A stretch of DNA of 64,000 nucleotides from Macrotis lagotis (Eukaryota; Chordata; Mammalia; Peramelemorphia; Peramelidae), in assembly GCF_037893015.1 (NCBI RefSeq), contig NC_133658.1, forward strand, positions 283,147,869 to 283,211,868. The letters run 5' to 3'. The notes beneath the pieces are model-generated. The model did not search any database, had not been told where the DNA came from, and worked only from the letters and a program-made list of their open reading frames with translations. The number at the start of each line of letters is the position of its first letter. Position 1 is the stretch's first letter. Of the stretch, positions 33,420-44,310 are shown piece by piece. Both the position numbers and the translations under genes were made by a program.

Positions 33420-33545
33420 TGACTCTCTGATTATGTTATGAGCTCCTTGGGGGAAGGAATTGCTCCTTACCTTTCTTTGTGTCCTCAGATCTTTGCACAG
33501 TTCCTGGGACATATAGGCACTTAATGAATGCTTATTGACTGGTAG
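33420..33545 (+). mobile_element. L2 LINE 3' end
   Basis: GAGCTCCTTGGGGGAAGGAA, TTTGTGTCCTCAGATCTTTG, ACATATAGGCACTTAATGAA and TGCTTATTGACTGG. Confidence 0.85.
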
Positions 33546-33674
33546 TATTTCCAGTTTTCTTTCTATTCCTACTTCTTGAAAATGTTAATGGCATAACACA
33601 TAAATATACCACATAGTATTCAACATAAATAATTGTTGACCATTTAGGTAACTTTCAGGTTTTTTCAAATATTG

Positions 33675-34310
33675 TAATTTGCATTTTTCTTTTATTTTTA
33701 AAGATGTCTATTTAATGTGCAAAACATTAAATTGACAAGAACATCCTCAAAAGTTCTGAGTTAGAATTTTTTCCTCTCTCCCTTCCCTCCCTGCTCCCCA
33801 AGACAACTGATCTGATATAGGTTTTACATGTACAATCATGTGAAACACAGTTCCTTTTTAGTCATGTTGTGAAATAAGAAACAGAACAAAAGAAAAAACA
33901 AATTTAAAAAAGTGAAAATAGTATGCTTTGGTTTATATAGATTCTACAGTTCTTTTATTGGATGTGAATGACATTTTCCATTACAAGTCTTTCTAAATTG
34001 TTTTTATAATCTTTTTATTGCTCAGAAAAGCTAAGTCTATCATAGTTGATCATCATACAATATTGCTATTAATGTGTACAATGCTCTCCTGGTTCTGTTC
34101 ATTTCATTCAGCATCAATTGATGCAAGTCTTTTTAGACTTTTCTGAAATCCACCTGCTCATGATTTTACAGAACAATAGTATTTCATCAAATTCAAATTC
34201 TGCAACTTGTTCAGCCATTCTCCAATTGAGAGGCATCCCCTCAATTTCCACTTCTTTGTCACTACAAAAAAGCTGCTATTGAAGTTGCAATTTTCAGTGA
34301 CATATTAAGA
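33675..34310 (-). mobile_element. L1 3' end (antisense)
   Basis: CATGATTTTACAGAACAATAG, GCCATTCTCCAATTGAGAGG and TTCATTTCATTCAGCATC are the complement of the L1 ORF2 terminus; CTCCCTTCCCTCCCTGCTC and TAGTCATGTTGTGAAATAAG are the 3' UTR. Confidence 0.8.
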
Positions 34311-34419
34311 TTATAGACTTATCCTGAAAGGGACCTTGATGTTGTTTGGTCTAAAGTTCTCGTTTATGGATGAGCAAATTGAGCCCCAAAGAACCTGAAT
34401 GAATTGGTCAACATCAGTC

Positions 34420-34620
34420 AGTTAGCAAACATCTATTAAGTGATGACTATAGGTTATGCAATGTGCACAGTGCTGGGGATATAAAAAAGTTAAAACAGTG
34501 GTGGGGATATAAAAAAGTTAAAAACAACCCCTGCTCACAAGGAACTTCTAATCTAATACGGGTGACATTTGATGAGACATTTGAGTAGATAAACTTTAAG
34601 GGACTTTCCAAATTCAAAAC
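34420..34620 (-). mobile_element. L2 3' end (antisense) with 28-bp tandem duplication
   Basis: AGCAAACATCTATTAAGTGA and GGGGATATAAAAAAGTTAAA, the latter present twice (34,474 and 34,502, period 28), then CCTGCTCACAAGGAACTTC. Confidence 0.7.
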
Positions 34621-35700
34621 CCTATGATCAAAAGGGCAATGGAAAGATGCTTGATGAGCAAAAATGCTTGATGAGCATTGTATCAATGACCACTTACATG
34701 GGAAAAGTAAAGCAAAAGCCATCTCTAAGGACATGCAAAATTGGAAAAGGAGGTGGATCAATCATAGAGCAAGATTGAGAGATGAAAACTGGAAAGCCCC
34801 AGTGGTACATTAGTGCTCTCGATATATTTAAAAAATTAGAGGAAACTTTCAACTCATCAGGCAGATTCTCTTTGGAAGATTTATAGAAACACATAGGTTA
34901 TACTTGCATGGGATGAGAAGTCATGGAAAAGTTGTATCATGCAGGAATGGAAGAAAGACCCTCACTATTTAATTTTTAGATCTTTTAGTGCCAAAATCTT
35001 GACATTAGTCCTGATTGGTTTCTGCCCAACAGATTTGGCAATTATGTTACAGAGGAATGTCATAACAGATCTGGAAAAGGATCAATGTGGAGCAAGTTAA
35101 ATGACCAAGGGATAGTGGGAGGCTTGTAGGGGTGTGGTAGAGGTAGGATGCATCTTTAGTAAGAAGACAGACAAAAAAAAATCAGACCTCTGTAGTATTT
35201 GTGGAAAAGTTGAATGGAATTAAGTTTGAACTTTCTAGAACCATGGAGAGGAGAGGGAGGGCTGACATATTCATCCAATCCTGTAATACTACACCTAGAA
35301 ACTTCCTTAGAACCTAAAGTATTTAGGAATTTAAAGGGAATAGTGAGACTCTAGATTATAGTCGTTGAATTTAATGAGTTTTAATGAACTCAAGGAACTT
35401 CTGTTTGTTGAACTGGATTGAACCGAGTTAAATTCATGATGACCCTTGACATGGTAGAGGTGGAAAACATGAGCAGATTCTGGAATGATTTCAATAAAGC
35501 CTTGCATCTTTTAATCACTTAAACTGTGTGCCTCAGTTTCTTCTTTAAAATAGGTATAATTGCACCATTTAATTTCAATAACCATGAAAGTGGTTATTGT
35601 GAGGATAAAATGAAATAATATTTATAAGGCACCTTCTAAGTCTTAAATTATAATTTTTATTACTAATTATTATTATTGTTATTATATCTGTCTGCCTCCA
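34620..35700. other. Unannotated; MIR-like end at about 35,510-35,680
   Basis: 35,520-35,680 has CTCAGTTTCTTCTTTAAAATA and TGGTTATTGTGAGGATAAAA, a MIR core and tail. The rest is unrecognised. Frames of 104 and 66 codons on the minus strand lack domains. Confidence 0.45.
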
Positions 35701-35705
35701 TTTTC

Positions 35706-35942
35706 TTTTTAGGTTTTTGCAAGGCAAATAGGTTTAAGTGGCTTGCCCAAGGCAACACAGCTAGGTAATTATTAAGTGTCTGAGACCCGATTTGAACTCA
35801 GGTACTCCTGACTCCAGGGCTGGTGCTCTATCCACTGCACCACCTAGCCACCCCCAGTTAGGTAATTATTAAGAGTCTGAGGCAGGATTTGAACTCAGGT
35901 ACTCCTGACTCCAGCCACTATGCCACCTAGCCACCTCCCCCC
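35706..35942 (-). mobile_element. WSINE1-like SINE plus a second tandem partial copy
   Basis: One full antisense copy (35,706-35,855: TTTTTAGGTTTTTGCAAGG to CACCTAGCCACCCCC) is followed without a gap by a second 5'-half unit (35,856-35,942: AGTTAGGTAATTATTAAGAG to CCACCTAGCCACCTCC). Confidence 0.85.
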
Positions 35943-36039
35943 ACCTCAATTTCTTTATCTTTAAAATGATTACCTACCTCCCAGTAAAATGAAGTAATAT
36001 TTGTAAGATGGTTTGTAAGTTTAAAAGTTATATAAATAA

Positions 36040-36063
36040 TTATTATTATTATTATTATTATTA
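36040..36063. repeat. (ATT)n microsatellite
   Basis: ATTATT repeated, forming the tail of a MIR-like fragment (AATTTCTTTATCTTTAAAATG at 35,946). Confidence 0.9.
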
Positions 36064-36089
36064 CATAGTCATAAAATGTTGTAGGTCAT

Positions 36090-36290
36090 AAGTTTAGAAA
36101 TAGAATAGATATTGGAGATTATCTTATCCACTGTCCCTCATTTTAGAGATTGATAAATGGGAGTACAAAGAATATAGTAACTTATCTAAGGCCACATAGA
36201 TTAAAAACAGCAGAATCAGGATTTGAATGCAGGACCTTTGGCCCTAGAGTCAGCATTCTCTCTTTTAGACCATTCTGCTCTGTAGGCATA
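36090..36290 (-). mobile_element. MIR-like CORE-SINE (antisense)
   Basis: CACTGTCCCTCATTTTAGAG, CTAAGGCCACATAGATTAAA, GGATTTGAATGCAGGACC. Confidence 0.6.
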
Positions 36291-36499
36291 TCCCTGACTT
36301 GAATGGCTGCCTTATGTGGAGGATGGGACAATTTTCAAGGTTGTCTCTGTCTCACCTACTGGGACTCCGTCTTCCTGAAGAAGACATGGAGATGGAGGAA
36401 TCCAGTATGCCAGATTAAGAAAGGGCCTCAGAGATCAACTTGTCAGACCTATGTTCACAGAGATTCTATCCATGTGATCATCACAGTGAAACTTTTATA

Positions 36500-36970
36500 A
36501 TTCTTTAAGGTTTGTGAAATGCTTTATATCCATTATCTCATTTTATTTCTCATGGGAAGAATTCTAGTAATTCCTGTGAAGGGCAAAGAGATTAGATCAT
36601 ACCCTTAGGTTCATGTAGTCCATATATTCCTGGGTAGGATTGGAGTTGTGGGTTGAGCTTAGAATTCTATCCAATGTACAATGCTACCCTTCAAAAAGCA
36701 GTTATCTAGGCCCTACATGAGTATGTGTAGTAATGGGTAGTTCACTGCACAGCAAGGTATCCATTGGACAGCATTGATTCTTGAGAAAGTTGTTCTAAAG
36801 TTCTAAGTTGTTCTGTTCTAAAACAGAAAATTATCTCTCTGCAACTTCTACAGTCTGCTTCTAGTTCTGCTTCTGAGGGCCAAGCAGATCTTGGCCCTGT
36901 TGATTCTAAAGCAGACTGGTTTAAAGCAAGGAAGGCAAACTTATTGGACCCAAGGAAAGGCAATAAAGGC
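36500..36970 (-). mobile_element. Antisense MIR-like (36.50-36.69 kb) then CR1-like relic (36.74-36.92 kb)
   Basis: First AATGCTTTATATCCATTATC and TTCTCATGGG; then GCATTGATTCTTGAGAAAG, CTCTGCAACTTCTACAGTC and CTTCTAGTTCTGCTTCTGAG, the antisense CR1-type 3' block also seen at 31.7 kb. Confidence 0.55.
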
Positions 36971-36999
36971 TTCTTAATCATTCCATCAAGATCAAGTAG

Positions 37000-37210
37000 G
37001 TTTTGCCAACTGCAGAAGTGGCATCTTCTTCGGCAGTGCCATGGTAACTGCGGTCTTGTTGATTACATTTTGAAATCCTAAATGACAGAAGAGGCCCGTG
37101 TTGCACAATAACCCCGGTGGCTCCCAAACAAGGAAAAGGTTGCTAACTCAGAATTTCAAATGCTCCAAGTGGCTCTGGAGTCCATAAATGCTGCTTAGTA
37201 CCTCTGATTA
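37000..37210. promoter_or_regulatory. Candidate enhancer with RFX X-box-like site
   Basis: 37,035-37,048 is AGTGCCATGGTAAC, which fits the palindromic X-box consensus GTTRCCATGGYAAC in 12 of 14 positions with a perfect right half. Nearby are TTGATTACATTTTG and TTGCACAATAACCCCGG (SOX-like ACAATA). The block is non-repetitive with CpGs in a CpG-poor window. Role is inference. Confidence 0.35.
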
Positions 37211-37299
37211 CCTAGACACTTGAGATTCAGGGGCAGGGCCCTAGTAGAGAAGGGAAGAAAAAGAAAACAACAACACATCTTATATTCTTTATCAAGCAA

Positions 37300-37690
37300 G
37301 GTCTTTTTTTTTTCCTTCAAGGAAACAGTTGAAAGAGCTGGGGCAGAAAAGGGAGAATTCTCATTTGATGTAGATAATGGAGCTTGTTTTCTTGCCTTAA
37401 TCATAGCCTTTTGGGGAATAGATTTGGTTAACAAACACTCTCCCCTTCACCCCTCAGGAAACCTTGAATACAGCCCCCCACCCCCACCCCATCTGCTCTG
37501 CACCAGATGTATAATTGCGATTGATTTTGGAGGTGTTGAAATTCCATTTACATTTTCCTGAACTCATCTTGGTCTCAGGTAATGAGGTTTTGTTTTTTTG
37601 TGTTCTTTCTGTTTCAGGGCAATAATTTGCATTGAACTTTTTAGAGCATTGGTGCGCTGGGTCTGCAATTAACAACTATGACTAGGCTTC
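37300..37690. promoter_or_regulatory. Candidate conserved noncoding element
   Basis: Non-repetitive; contains TTTGCAT (POU-like half-site, 37,627) and CAATTAACAA. It also has a splice-acceptor-like TTCTTTCTGTTTCAG (about 37,604-37,618), but the downstream sequence shows no supported exon. The 113-codon frame at 37,220-37,561 has no domain. Confidence 0.25.
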
Positions 37691-37714
37691 CAGAGCCAGG
37701 CCTTCTTCCCCAGA

Positions 37715-38240
37715 GTTATGTCAACAAACATTTATTAAGTGCCTACTATATGTTAGACATTAGACTGAGCACTGGGAATAAAAAGAAAAGCAAAGAAAAA
37801 GGTAATCCCTGCTTTCAGGGAGCTCATAGGCAAATGATGGAGTCAATGTGTAAACAACTATATTCCAACAAAATATACACCGGATACGTTGGAGATGATT
37901 CAGAGAGAGGGCTCCAATGAGGGCTAAGAAAGGATGTTTGCAGAAGGTGGGACTTTAGCCAAGATCTAGATAGAAATAAGAAGGGAGAGCATTCCAGCTA
38001 TGGGATGTTGAAAATGCTGAGAGTAAGGCGATGGGGTGCTAAGTGTGAAATACAGAAAAGAGGTTTGAGTTTTGGGATCTTAGAGTATGTAAAAGAGAAA
38101 AAGTATGGAAGAGTAGGAAAGACTTGAAAAGTCAAACAGAGGGTCATAGATTTAGAACTGAAAGGCACCTCAGTAGATACCTCAAGCAACCTTCTCATTT
38201 TCTATAAGGAAATAGAGAGGTTCAAAAGTAGTTAAATGGC
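37715..38240 (-). mobile_element. L2 LINE 3' region (antisense), long copy
   Basis: AACAAACATTTATTAAGTGC, ACTGGGAATAAAAAGAAAAG, GGGAGCTCATAGGCAAATG, GTGGGACTTTAGCCAAGATC and GAGCATTCCAGCTATGGG occur in antisense L2 order; a MIR-like antisense piece follows at 38,140. Confidence 0.75.
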
Positions 38241-38689
38241 CTGTTGGGTGTTATTCAGGTTTTAGTATTTAAACCTAGTTCTTCTAACTCCAGATACAAT
38301 CTTTACTTCAACAAAACTTGCTATCTCCTAAAAACTAGAGCACCCTGGATTCTAAAACCAATACTTCAAAAAAATAGAGGCAGGCAGCAGGTGACCTATA
38401 TGATGTATTCTATCTCCATCCAGGTCAATTAAAGGGACCACAACATCATCTTTCTTAACTGTTCTTTTCAATCAGTCATGTTATCCTGAGAAATCCTTGC
38501 ATATTCCAGCATATTTTTTTTTTTCAGTCAAAGACTGGGAAATATGGCTGCTTGTTTTTGCCATAGAGACAACTGTGCAAACTGGCAAGTCCCCGGAATC
38601 TAAGAGAAACCTTCTAGGGACTAAAAGAAATCAAACCACAAGCCTAAAAGATATCCTCCTCACTGGATTCACTTTGCACTAAGATTCAA

Positions 38690-38875
38690 ATAATCTCAGA
38701 AGACATCTAGTCCAATTCCCTGTGATTCATGAAAATTTTCTCCCAGTATTTGTATAAAGTGGTCAGGTAATCTCCCTTGGAATGACACCAGTGATGGTGG
38801 ATTCAGTATTTTATAAGTCAGCAATTTCAGACTTGCTGTGATTTTACATAGTCTGACTTGTATTTTAGGAAAATC
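38690..38875 (-). mobile_element. CR1/L3-like relic (antisense)
   Basis: AGACATCTAGTCCAATTCCC, CTCCCTTGGAATGACACC and GTGATGGTGGATTCAGTA resemble the antisense CR1-type repeat. Confidence 0.45.
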
Positions 38876-39079
38876 ACTGTACTGGGGGGAAGACATGAGG
38901 CAGGGAGATCTATTTATTAGAGGTTTACTGCAACAATACAGAGAAATGAAGAGAGTCTGAATGGGAGTGGGGGTGGTGATTAAGAATAGAGGGATAAAAA
39001 ATAAAAATAAATAAAAATAAAAATAAAAGAATAGAGGGAAGAGGATAGAGATCATTACATATTAGGACTCTGTAGTTAC

Positions 39080-39195
39080 TGTCTCATTCTTCTTACTAGG
39101 ATATAAGCTTCATTATGAGAGAGACTATACCATATTTACATCATATACCTCTCCACATAAACAGTTTGTACTTGAATATTTGTTGAACTGAATTG
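39080..39195 (+). mobile_element. L2 3'-end fragment
   Basis: ACTAGGATATAAGCTTCATTATG and GTACTTGAATATTTGTTGAA. Confidence 0.55.
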
Positions 39196-39625
39196 AGGCA
39201 ATTCAGATTGAAGCATATTATTTTCACTTTTCTTTTTTTTTGTTTTTTCCTTTTGTTTCTTCTTACACAACATGGCTAATATGGAAATGTTTTACATGAT
39301 TGCACATATATTGTTTACTATCTTTGAGAGGGGAAAGGGGAGGATGGGAGGGAGAAAATTTGGAGCTCAAAATTTTATATAAAGAATTAATGTTAGGGGT
39401 GGTTAGGTGGAACAGTGGATAAAGCACCGGCCCCTGGAGTCAGGAATATCTGGGTTCAAATTTGGTCTCAGACACTTAATAATTGCCTAGCTGTGTGGCC
39501 TTGGGCAAGCCACTTAAATCCATTTGCCTTGCAAAAACCTAAAAAAAAAAAGAATGTTAAAATCGTCTTTACATGTAATTGGAAAAAAATGCAAATACTA
39601 TTTATTTGAAAAAATAAAGTTCTGC
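39196..39625 (+). mobile_element. L1 3' UTR split by a SINE
   Basis: ATTTTCACTTTTC, CACAACATGGCTAATATGG, GGGAGAAAATTTGGAGCTC then, after the SINE, GTCTTTACATGTAATTGG and a short A-rich end. The order matches other L1 3' ends in the window. Confidence 0.8.
39396..39551 (+). mobile_element. WSINE1-like SINE inside L1 3' UTR
   Basis: GGGGTGGTTAGGTGGAACAG, GCCCCTGGAGTCAGGAATAT, CCTTGGGCAAGCCACTTAAA and poly-A. The flanks AGAATTAATGTTA and AGAATGTTA look like a diverged target duplication. Confidence 0.88.
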
Positions 39626-39659
39626 CTTACATTAAGTCAAATCTTACAACCTATAACAA

Positions 39660-39930
39660 CTGCTTATTGTTTCCAATTTTTCTGTTCTTTGAAGACTTAT
39701 AGATGAAATTTTCCTCTCTGCTTCAAGCATCCACCTTTCAAATTGTTGAAGCCAGCTACCGTTCTCCTGCTTAGGTCTTTGCCCTCCAGGTTAAGCATTC
39801 TAGGGTCCTTCAAATAATCTCACATGACATGGTTTCAAGTTCCTTCACTCATTTCAGTCAAAATCTTTTGACCATTACAAAGATTGGCAAAATTCCTCTT
39901 AAAATGTGACACCTGCCTTAGAGAAACTGC
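39660..39930 (-). mobile_element. CR1/L3-like LINE 3' relic (antisense)
   Basis: AAGCCAGCTACCGTTCTCCT, CTTTGCCCTCCAGGTTAAGC, CTCACATGACATGGTTTC, TTCCTTCACTCATTTC. Confidence 0.55.
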
Positions 39931-40251
39931 TTTAGAAAAGCATATGCTTCTGGAGGAATAGAGTGTAGATTTATTTTGACACTTCGATCTGTCATCACAC
40001 TGATGTAGATACTTTTTTCAATGGAGTAAGTTACAAAACATCAATACTCTCATTCTATGAGACTTTTGTCCATGTTTTTCCACGAATCCTGCCCAGGTGA
40101 TTTATCCATTGCTCTGGGGGCAGGGGGAGGGTCTTCCTTTAGATGACATTGAATGGATACCTTTGGACAATGCAGGTTTCCCATTAGTGATCCCTTGTTC
40201 TTAGTATTCACTGTCTCACCTCTTTTATTGATTATATCTTTCTGATAACAT

Positions 40252-40407
40252 TTTTTTGTTGTTGTTGTTTTGCAAGGCAATGGGGTTAAGTGACTTGCCA
40301 AAGTGACACAGCTAGGCAATTGTTAAGTGTCTGAGACCAAATTTGAACTCAGGTCCAACTGACTCCAAGGTCTGTTCTCTGTACATTATACCACCTAACT
40401 GACCCCA
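40252..40407 (-). mobile_element. WSINE1-like SINE with perfect target duplication
   Basis: TTTTGCAAGGCAATGGGGTT, GCTAGGCAATTGTTAAGTG, CACCTAACTGACCCC. TGATAACAT occurs at 40,243-40,251 and 40,408-40,416. Confidence 0.92.
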
Positions 40408-40679
40408 TGATAACATCTTTTATCCCACTTCTCCAGCTTAGTAATTGCTGATATGTGGGAAGTTACTTGTGCCTACCATTCCTCTCTCCATTTCCCTTTG
40501 GACTGAAACTTTACTTCTTTGGATCTTGTGACATAAGTTCTTGAAGCCATATAGTATTGCTGGAAGAATATTGATATTGTGATCTCCTTAAGGAGACTGG
40601 ATCTATTAAAAGATATAGGCAATAATCCAAAGGCAATCCAGCTCATCGTTCTTTCTTCATTTGGAGATGCAGCTCATTG

Positions 40680-41090
40680 GTCATCTATTTAGTCATATCT
40701 GATACTTCTTGATTACATCTGAGATTTTCTTGGCAAAGATACCAAAATCATTTCTTTTTTTTTTTTTTAGGTTTTTTTCAAGGCACATGGGGTTAAGTGG
40801 CTTGCCCAAGGCCACACAGCTAGGTAATTATTAAGTGTCTGAGACCAGATTTGAACCCAGGTACTCCTGACTCCAAGGCTGGTACTTTATCCACTACACC
40901 ACCTAGCCACCCCTGAAATCATTTCTTTTTCCAATTCAATTTACAGAGGAGGAACTGAGGCAAACAAGGTTGAGTGACTTGCCCAGGGTAACTCAGGCAG
41001 TATCTGAGGCTGGATTTGAACTCAGGGTGATGAGCCTTCCTGACTTCAGACCCAGCACTCTATCCATCTTGCTACCTAGCTGCATATTCC
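40680..41090 (-). mobile_element. Long tRNA-headed SINE (antisense), split by a younger SINE
   Basis: GATTTTCTTGGCAAAGATAC, then after the insertion GAGGAACTGAGGCAAACAAG, GGCTGGATTTGAACTCAGGG and TACCTAGCTGC. Confidence 0.85.
40760..40915 (-). mobile_element. WSINE1-like SINE nested in an older SINE, 15-bp target duplication
   Basis: TTTTTAGGTTTTTTTCAAGG to CACCTAGCCACCCCTG. AAATCATTTCTTTTT occurs at 40,745-40,759 and 40,916-40,930. Confidence 0.95.
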
Positions 41091-42430
41091 ATAGGTAGAC
41101 CAACTTTATGAATTGTCTATCCAAATGAATGTTATAATTTAAACAATAGACAGTTTTCATCCATTTTGCTTTTCTTACATGAAAAATTCTTTGGAGTGAT
41201 TATATAACTCATTCAGGAAACTATATAATGTCCCAAGGCTTATTACAATTAGCATAATGTCATCTGCAAATAGGAACATCTGGAAGACTTCACTTCCTAT
41301 AGGAAATCCCTCTTGATGTAGAATTTACACTGGATAGCCTTCATGATTATGACAAACACCTGTGGCTCTCCTGTGTTTCCCTAATCAGTTGATATAAATA
41401 ATCTGAGTCTTTGGTATTTATCTCTGTTACAGAGAGTTTTGGTAGAGAATTATCTCTTTTGTTAACTCTTTCAAGAAATGTTTCATGAATTAGACATACA
41501 TAAGGGAAGGGAGTCTTTAAGAAGGAATTTTATTCTTCTTAGGTCAAATGGCTATATTCAGCAAAAAGTAAAAGTAGTGATCTAGATTCTTTATAACTTC
41601 CAGTTTATTATGTGGCTGTAAAGATATGGTCTGCTGTGGATTAATATTTGCAAAAGTAGGCCTGTTCCCTTTTCAAACCTTCCAAAGATGCCCTTCTTGT
41701 AAGCATAGAGAATATTCTTGTAAAGATTCTGTTCAGATAGGAGAGCAAGTATTTGGTTAGCAGTTACTTACTCTTTCTCAATCATTCACTTTTGGTAATA
41801 GGGACAAATATGTATTAATTTGGCTTCATTGAAGTAGTATTTGAGACTCTCTGTAGCATAGGTCCCTGCAGGGGAAGCATTAGCAACATTTAGAAAATGG
41901 GATCAGAACAAGGGATCAGAACATGGAAATTGGAAACTGTAAAGATCCTCTTTGCCTTGGTTCATAATATTGCTAAGATCTGTCCTATTGAATTTTGCTC
42001 AGAGATAAGATCCTAACGTTTCCTCCTCTGATTCCTCCACTTTCTTTCTTCTCTTCCTCCTTTCCTCTCTTCTCCTTCTATATTCCCATCTTCTAACTAC
42101 ATATGAGCACCAACCCCTGCCAAAAAAAGCAACCAAACCCCAAAACAACAAAATGTTCAGCAAATCCCTTCCCAAGTCATTGCATAGATAATACCCCAAA
42201 TCAGACAGAAACACATCTCACTTTCAAGACTAATCCCAACAACAGGGTCATATTTTGTTGAATTTTTTGCGTATAAAAACAATTTTCACTAAATCATAAT
42301 GAGCAAATCATGTGTACATGGTGAACACATTATTAGTTGAAGCTGTGGACTTTCTAATGTTGTCTGTAAGCAAAACCTGGTAGCTTCATTATATATAATT
42401 TATTCCAAATTATATCAGAGGAGTGGTTGA
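41090..42430. other. Mostly unannotated
   Basis: No gene seen. 41,100-41,700 reads like an antisense decayed LINE (AGCATAATGTCATCTGCAAA is a phrase typical of antisense LINE ORF2 reverse transcriptase, encoding FADDI-like residues on the minus strand), but it is too diverged to assign. A C/T-rich run occurs at 42,020-42,080. Confidence 0.35.
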
Positions 42431-42437
42431 TAAGGTT

Positions 42438-42495
42438 TTATATATATATATATATATTTACATATACACTTATGTGTATAGATATTTATATATCT
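42438..42495. repeat. (TA)n-rich microsatellite
   Basis: TTTATATATATATATATATTTACATATAC and continuing TA/TG repeats. Confidence 0.9.
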
Positions 42496-42529
42496 CCTTC
42501 CTTTTACTCGTGAACAAATTATAAATTAT

Positions 42530-43020
42530 TCACTAGGAGTACAACAGAAGAGCTTGTACTGAGCTAAAAATCAAATCAACAATATTGCCTGAGCCACTGG
42601 GGGAAAGGAGGGAGGATGCAGCAATGAGAGAGAGAGAGAGAGAAGGGGAGGGAGAGATAGAAGCAGCCGGGTCAGGAAAAGGTTGGCTGGAAAGAATAAA
42701 CTGAGTACTATTCCCACATCTCCAGCCTGAGCCTTGCCTAGACTGTCCAGGGAGGACTCCATCCATATTCCAGCCAAGGCAGAGCTGTCAGGAGCTTTGG
42801 GTAATGTACAGGTAAAATAATATGTTGCCCCAATGACTTCCCAAATGAGTTTCCTGGATGAAAGCAAATGCTATGGAATATGGCTGCAAAAATATTGCAG
42901 GGCTTTTGTGGAGTTTCCATCCTACCAAGTGATAAGCAAGAATGAGCTGGTAAAGAGGTGGAGGCTTCTCTTATAAGCAGATCCTTAGATACCATAGGGT
43001 TTACATCCTTTATAGTGATC
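42530..43020. other. Unannotated, includes (GA)n at 42,628-42,645
   Basis: Non-repetitive apart from the GA run. Minus-strand frames of 77-98 codons have no recognisable domain. Confidence 0.4.
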
Positions 43021-43094
43021 TTCTGTTAGCTGGGCTCCATGAATATCAGAGGGGTGAAAACTTGCTTAGGGGATATACAGTTAGTGGGAGAGTT

Positions 43095-43593
43095 GGGGCT
43101 AGCAACTCCCTATTGCCTCCAGGACCAAATACAAAAAGCTATATTTGTCATTCAGTGTCTTTTCTAATTTATCCTCTTCCCACTTTTCCAGTCTTCTTGA
43201 CCCTTACTCTTTGAAATATATTCTTTTATCCACTAGCATTGGCCTCCATCCAAAGATGCTCAATCTGGCTCCAGTCACTCTCTCTGACTGACCAACATGT
43301 CTAGAACACTTTTCCTTCTCCATTTTGACTACTGACTTCCCTGGCTTTCTTTAAGTCTTAACTAAAATCTCACCTAGAGAAAACCTTCCTTAACCCCTCT
43401 TAATTCCAATGTCCTCCCTCTGTTAATTATTTCCCATTCATCCTACATATAATTTGCTTCGAATTTATCTGTTTGTACATTGTCTGCCCCTTTAAATGAT
43501 AAGCTTTTGAGGGGAAGGAATGCCTTTTGCCTCTTTTATCTCCAGTGCTTATCATAGACCTGGCACCCCTTAGGCACTTAATAAAAACTGATT
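43095..43593 (+). mobile_element. L2 LINE 3' region
   Basis: CTCCCTATTGCCTCCAGGAC, CAAATACAAAAAGC, CCAACATGTCTAGAAC, TAAATGATAAGCTTTTGAGG and CCTTAGGCACTTAATAAAAA, in L2 order. Confidence 0.8.
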
Positions 43594-43756
43594 GGGGGCA
43601 GCTAGATGGTAGAGTGGACAGAGCACTGGCCCTGAAGTCAGGAGGACCTGAGTTCAAATCCAGCCTCAGACCTTTAATAATTACCTAGCTGTGTGGCCTT
43701 GGACAAGTCACTTAACTCCATTGCCTTGCAAAGAAGCAAAGCAAAAAACAAATAAA
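43594..43756 (+). mobile_element. WSINE1-like SINE at an L2 3' end
   Basis: GGGGGCAGCTAGATGGTAGA, GGAGGACCTGAGTTCAAATC, CTTAACTCCATTGCCTTGC, then an A-rich tail. Flanks AAAAACTGATT and AAAGATTGATT suggest a diverged target duplication. Confidence 0.88.
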
Positions 43757-43799
43757 GATTGATTTGATTGTTGCCTTCTTTTCATGAAGAACACAAGAT

Positions 43800-44310
43800 T
43801 GTAGATCGAGAGGAGAAAGGACCTTAATAGCTAATGGCCTCTTCATTTTACAGTTGAGGAAACTGAAGTATAATGATATTAAATTAGTAACTCAAAGTCA
43901 TGCAGCTAGTATCCAAGATAGGATTTGAACTCAAGTTTTATTCCCTCTAAGGCCAAAGACTTTTTCTGGAGTTTAGGCTTGATTGTAGGTTCTAGGTTTG
44001 GCTCTGTCACTAATTAGCTGTATGACCTTGAACAAGACATTTTAGCCTCATTGTGCTGTATATAAATTTTATGTTCCATAGTCTATCTTCAGGGATTCCT
44101 GTAAGGAAAATAAATGGAGTGGAATCAATAGTAGTATTGGAAGGGACATTACAGGCCATGTAGCCCACTTCCTTTATTTTACAAGTGAAGAAACTGAGGC
44201 CTAGGCAAGTTTAGAGACTTGTTCAAGGTCATATAGTATATGGTAGAGTCAGAATTTGAATCCAGATCCTTTCATCTGAAATCTTATACTCACTGCCTTT
44301 TCACTAGTGG
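43800..44310. mobile_element. Series of MIR-like fragments (antisense, sense, antisense)
   Basis: 43,800-43,960 antisense (CAGTTGAGGAAACTGAAG), 43,975-44,095 sense (TAGCTGTATGACCTTGAAC), 44,140-44,310 antisense (AGTGAAGAAACTGAGGCCTA). Confidence 0.65.

Noticed and set aside
37604..37640. Splice-acceptor-like TTCTTTCTGTTTCAG as evidence of an exon
   Set aside because: Downstream frame is short and without a matching donor or protein similarity; such motifs are frequent by chance.
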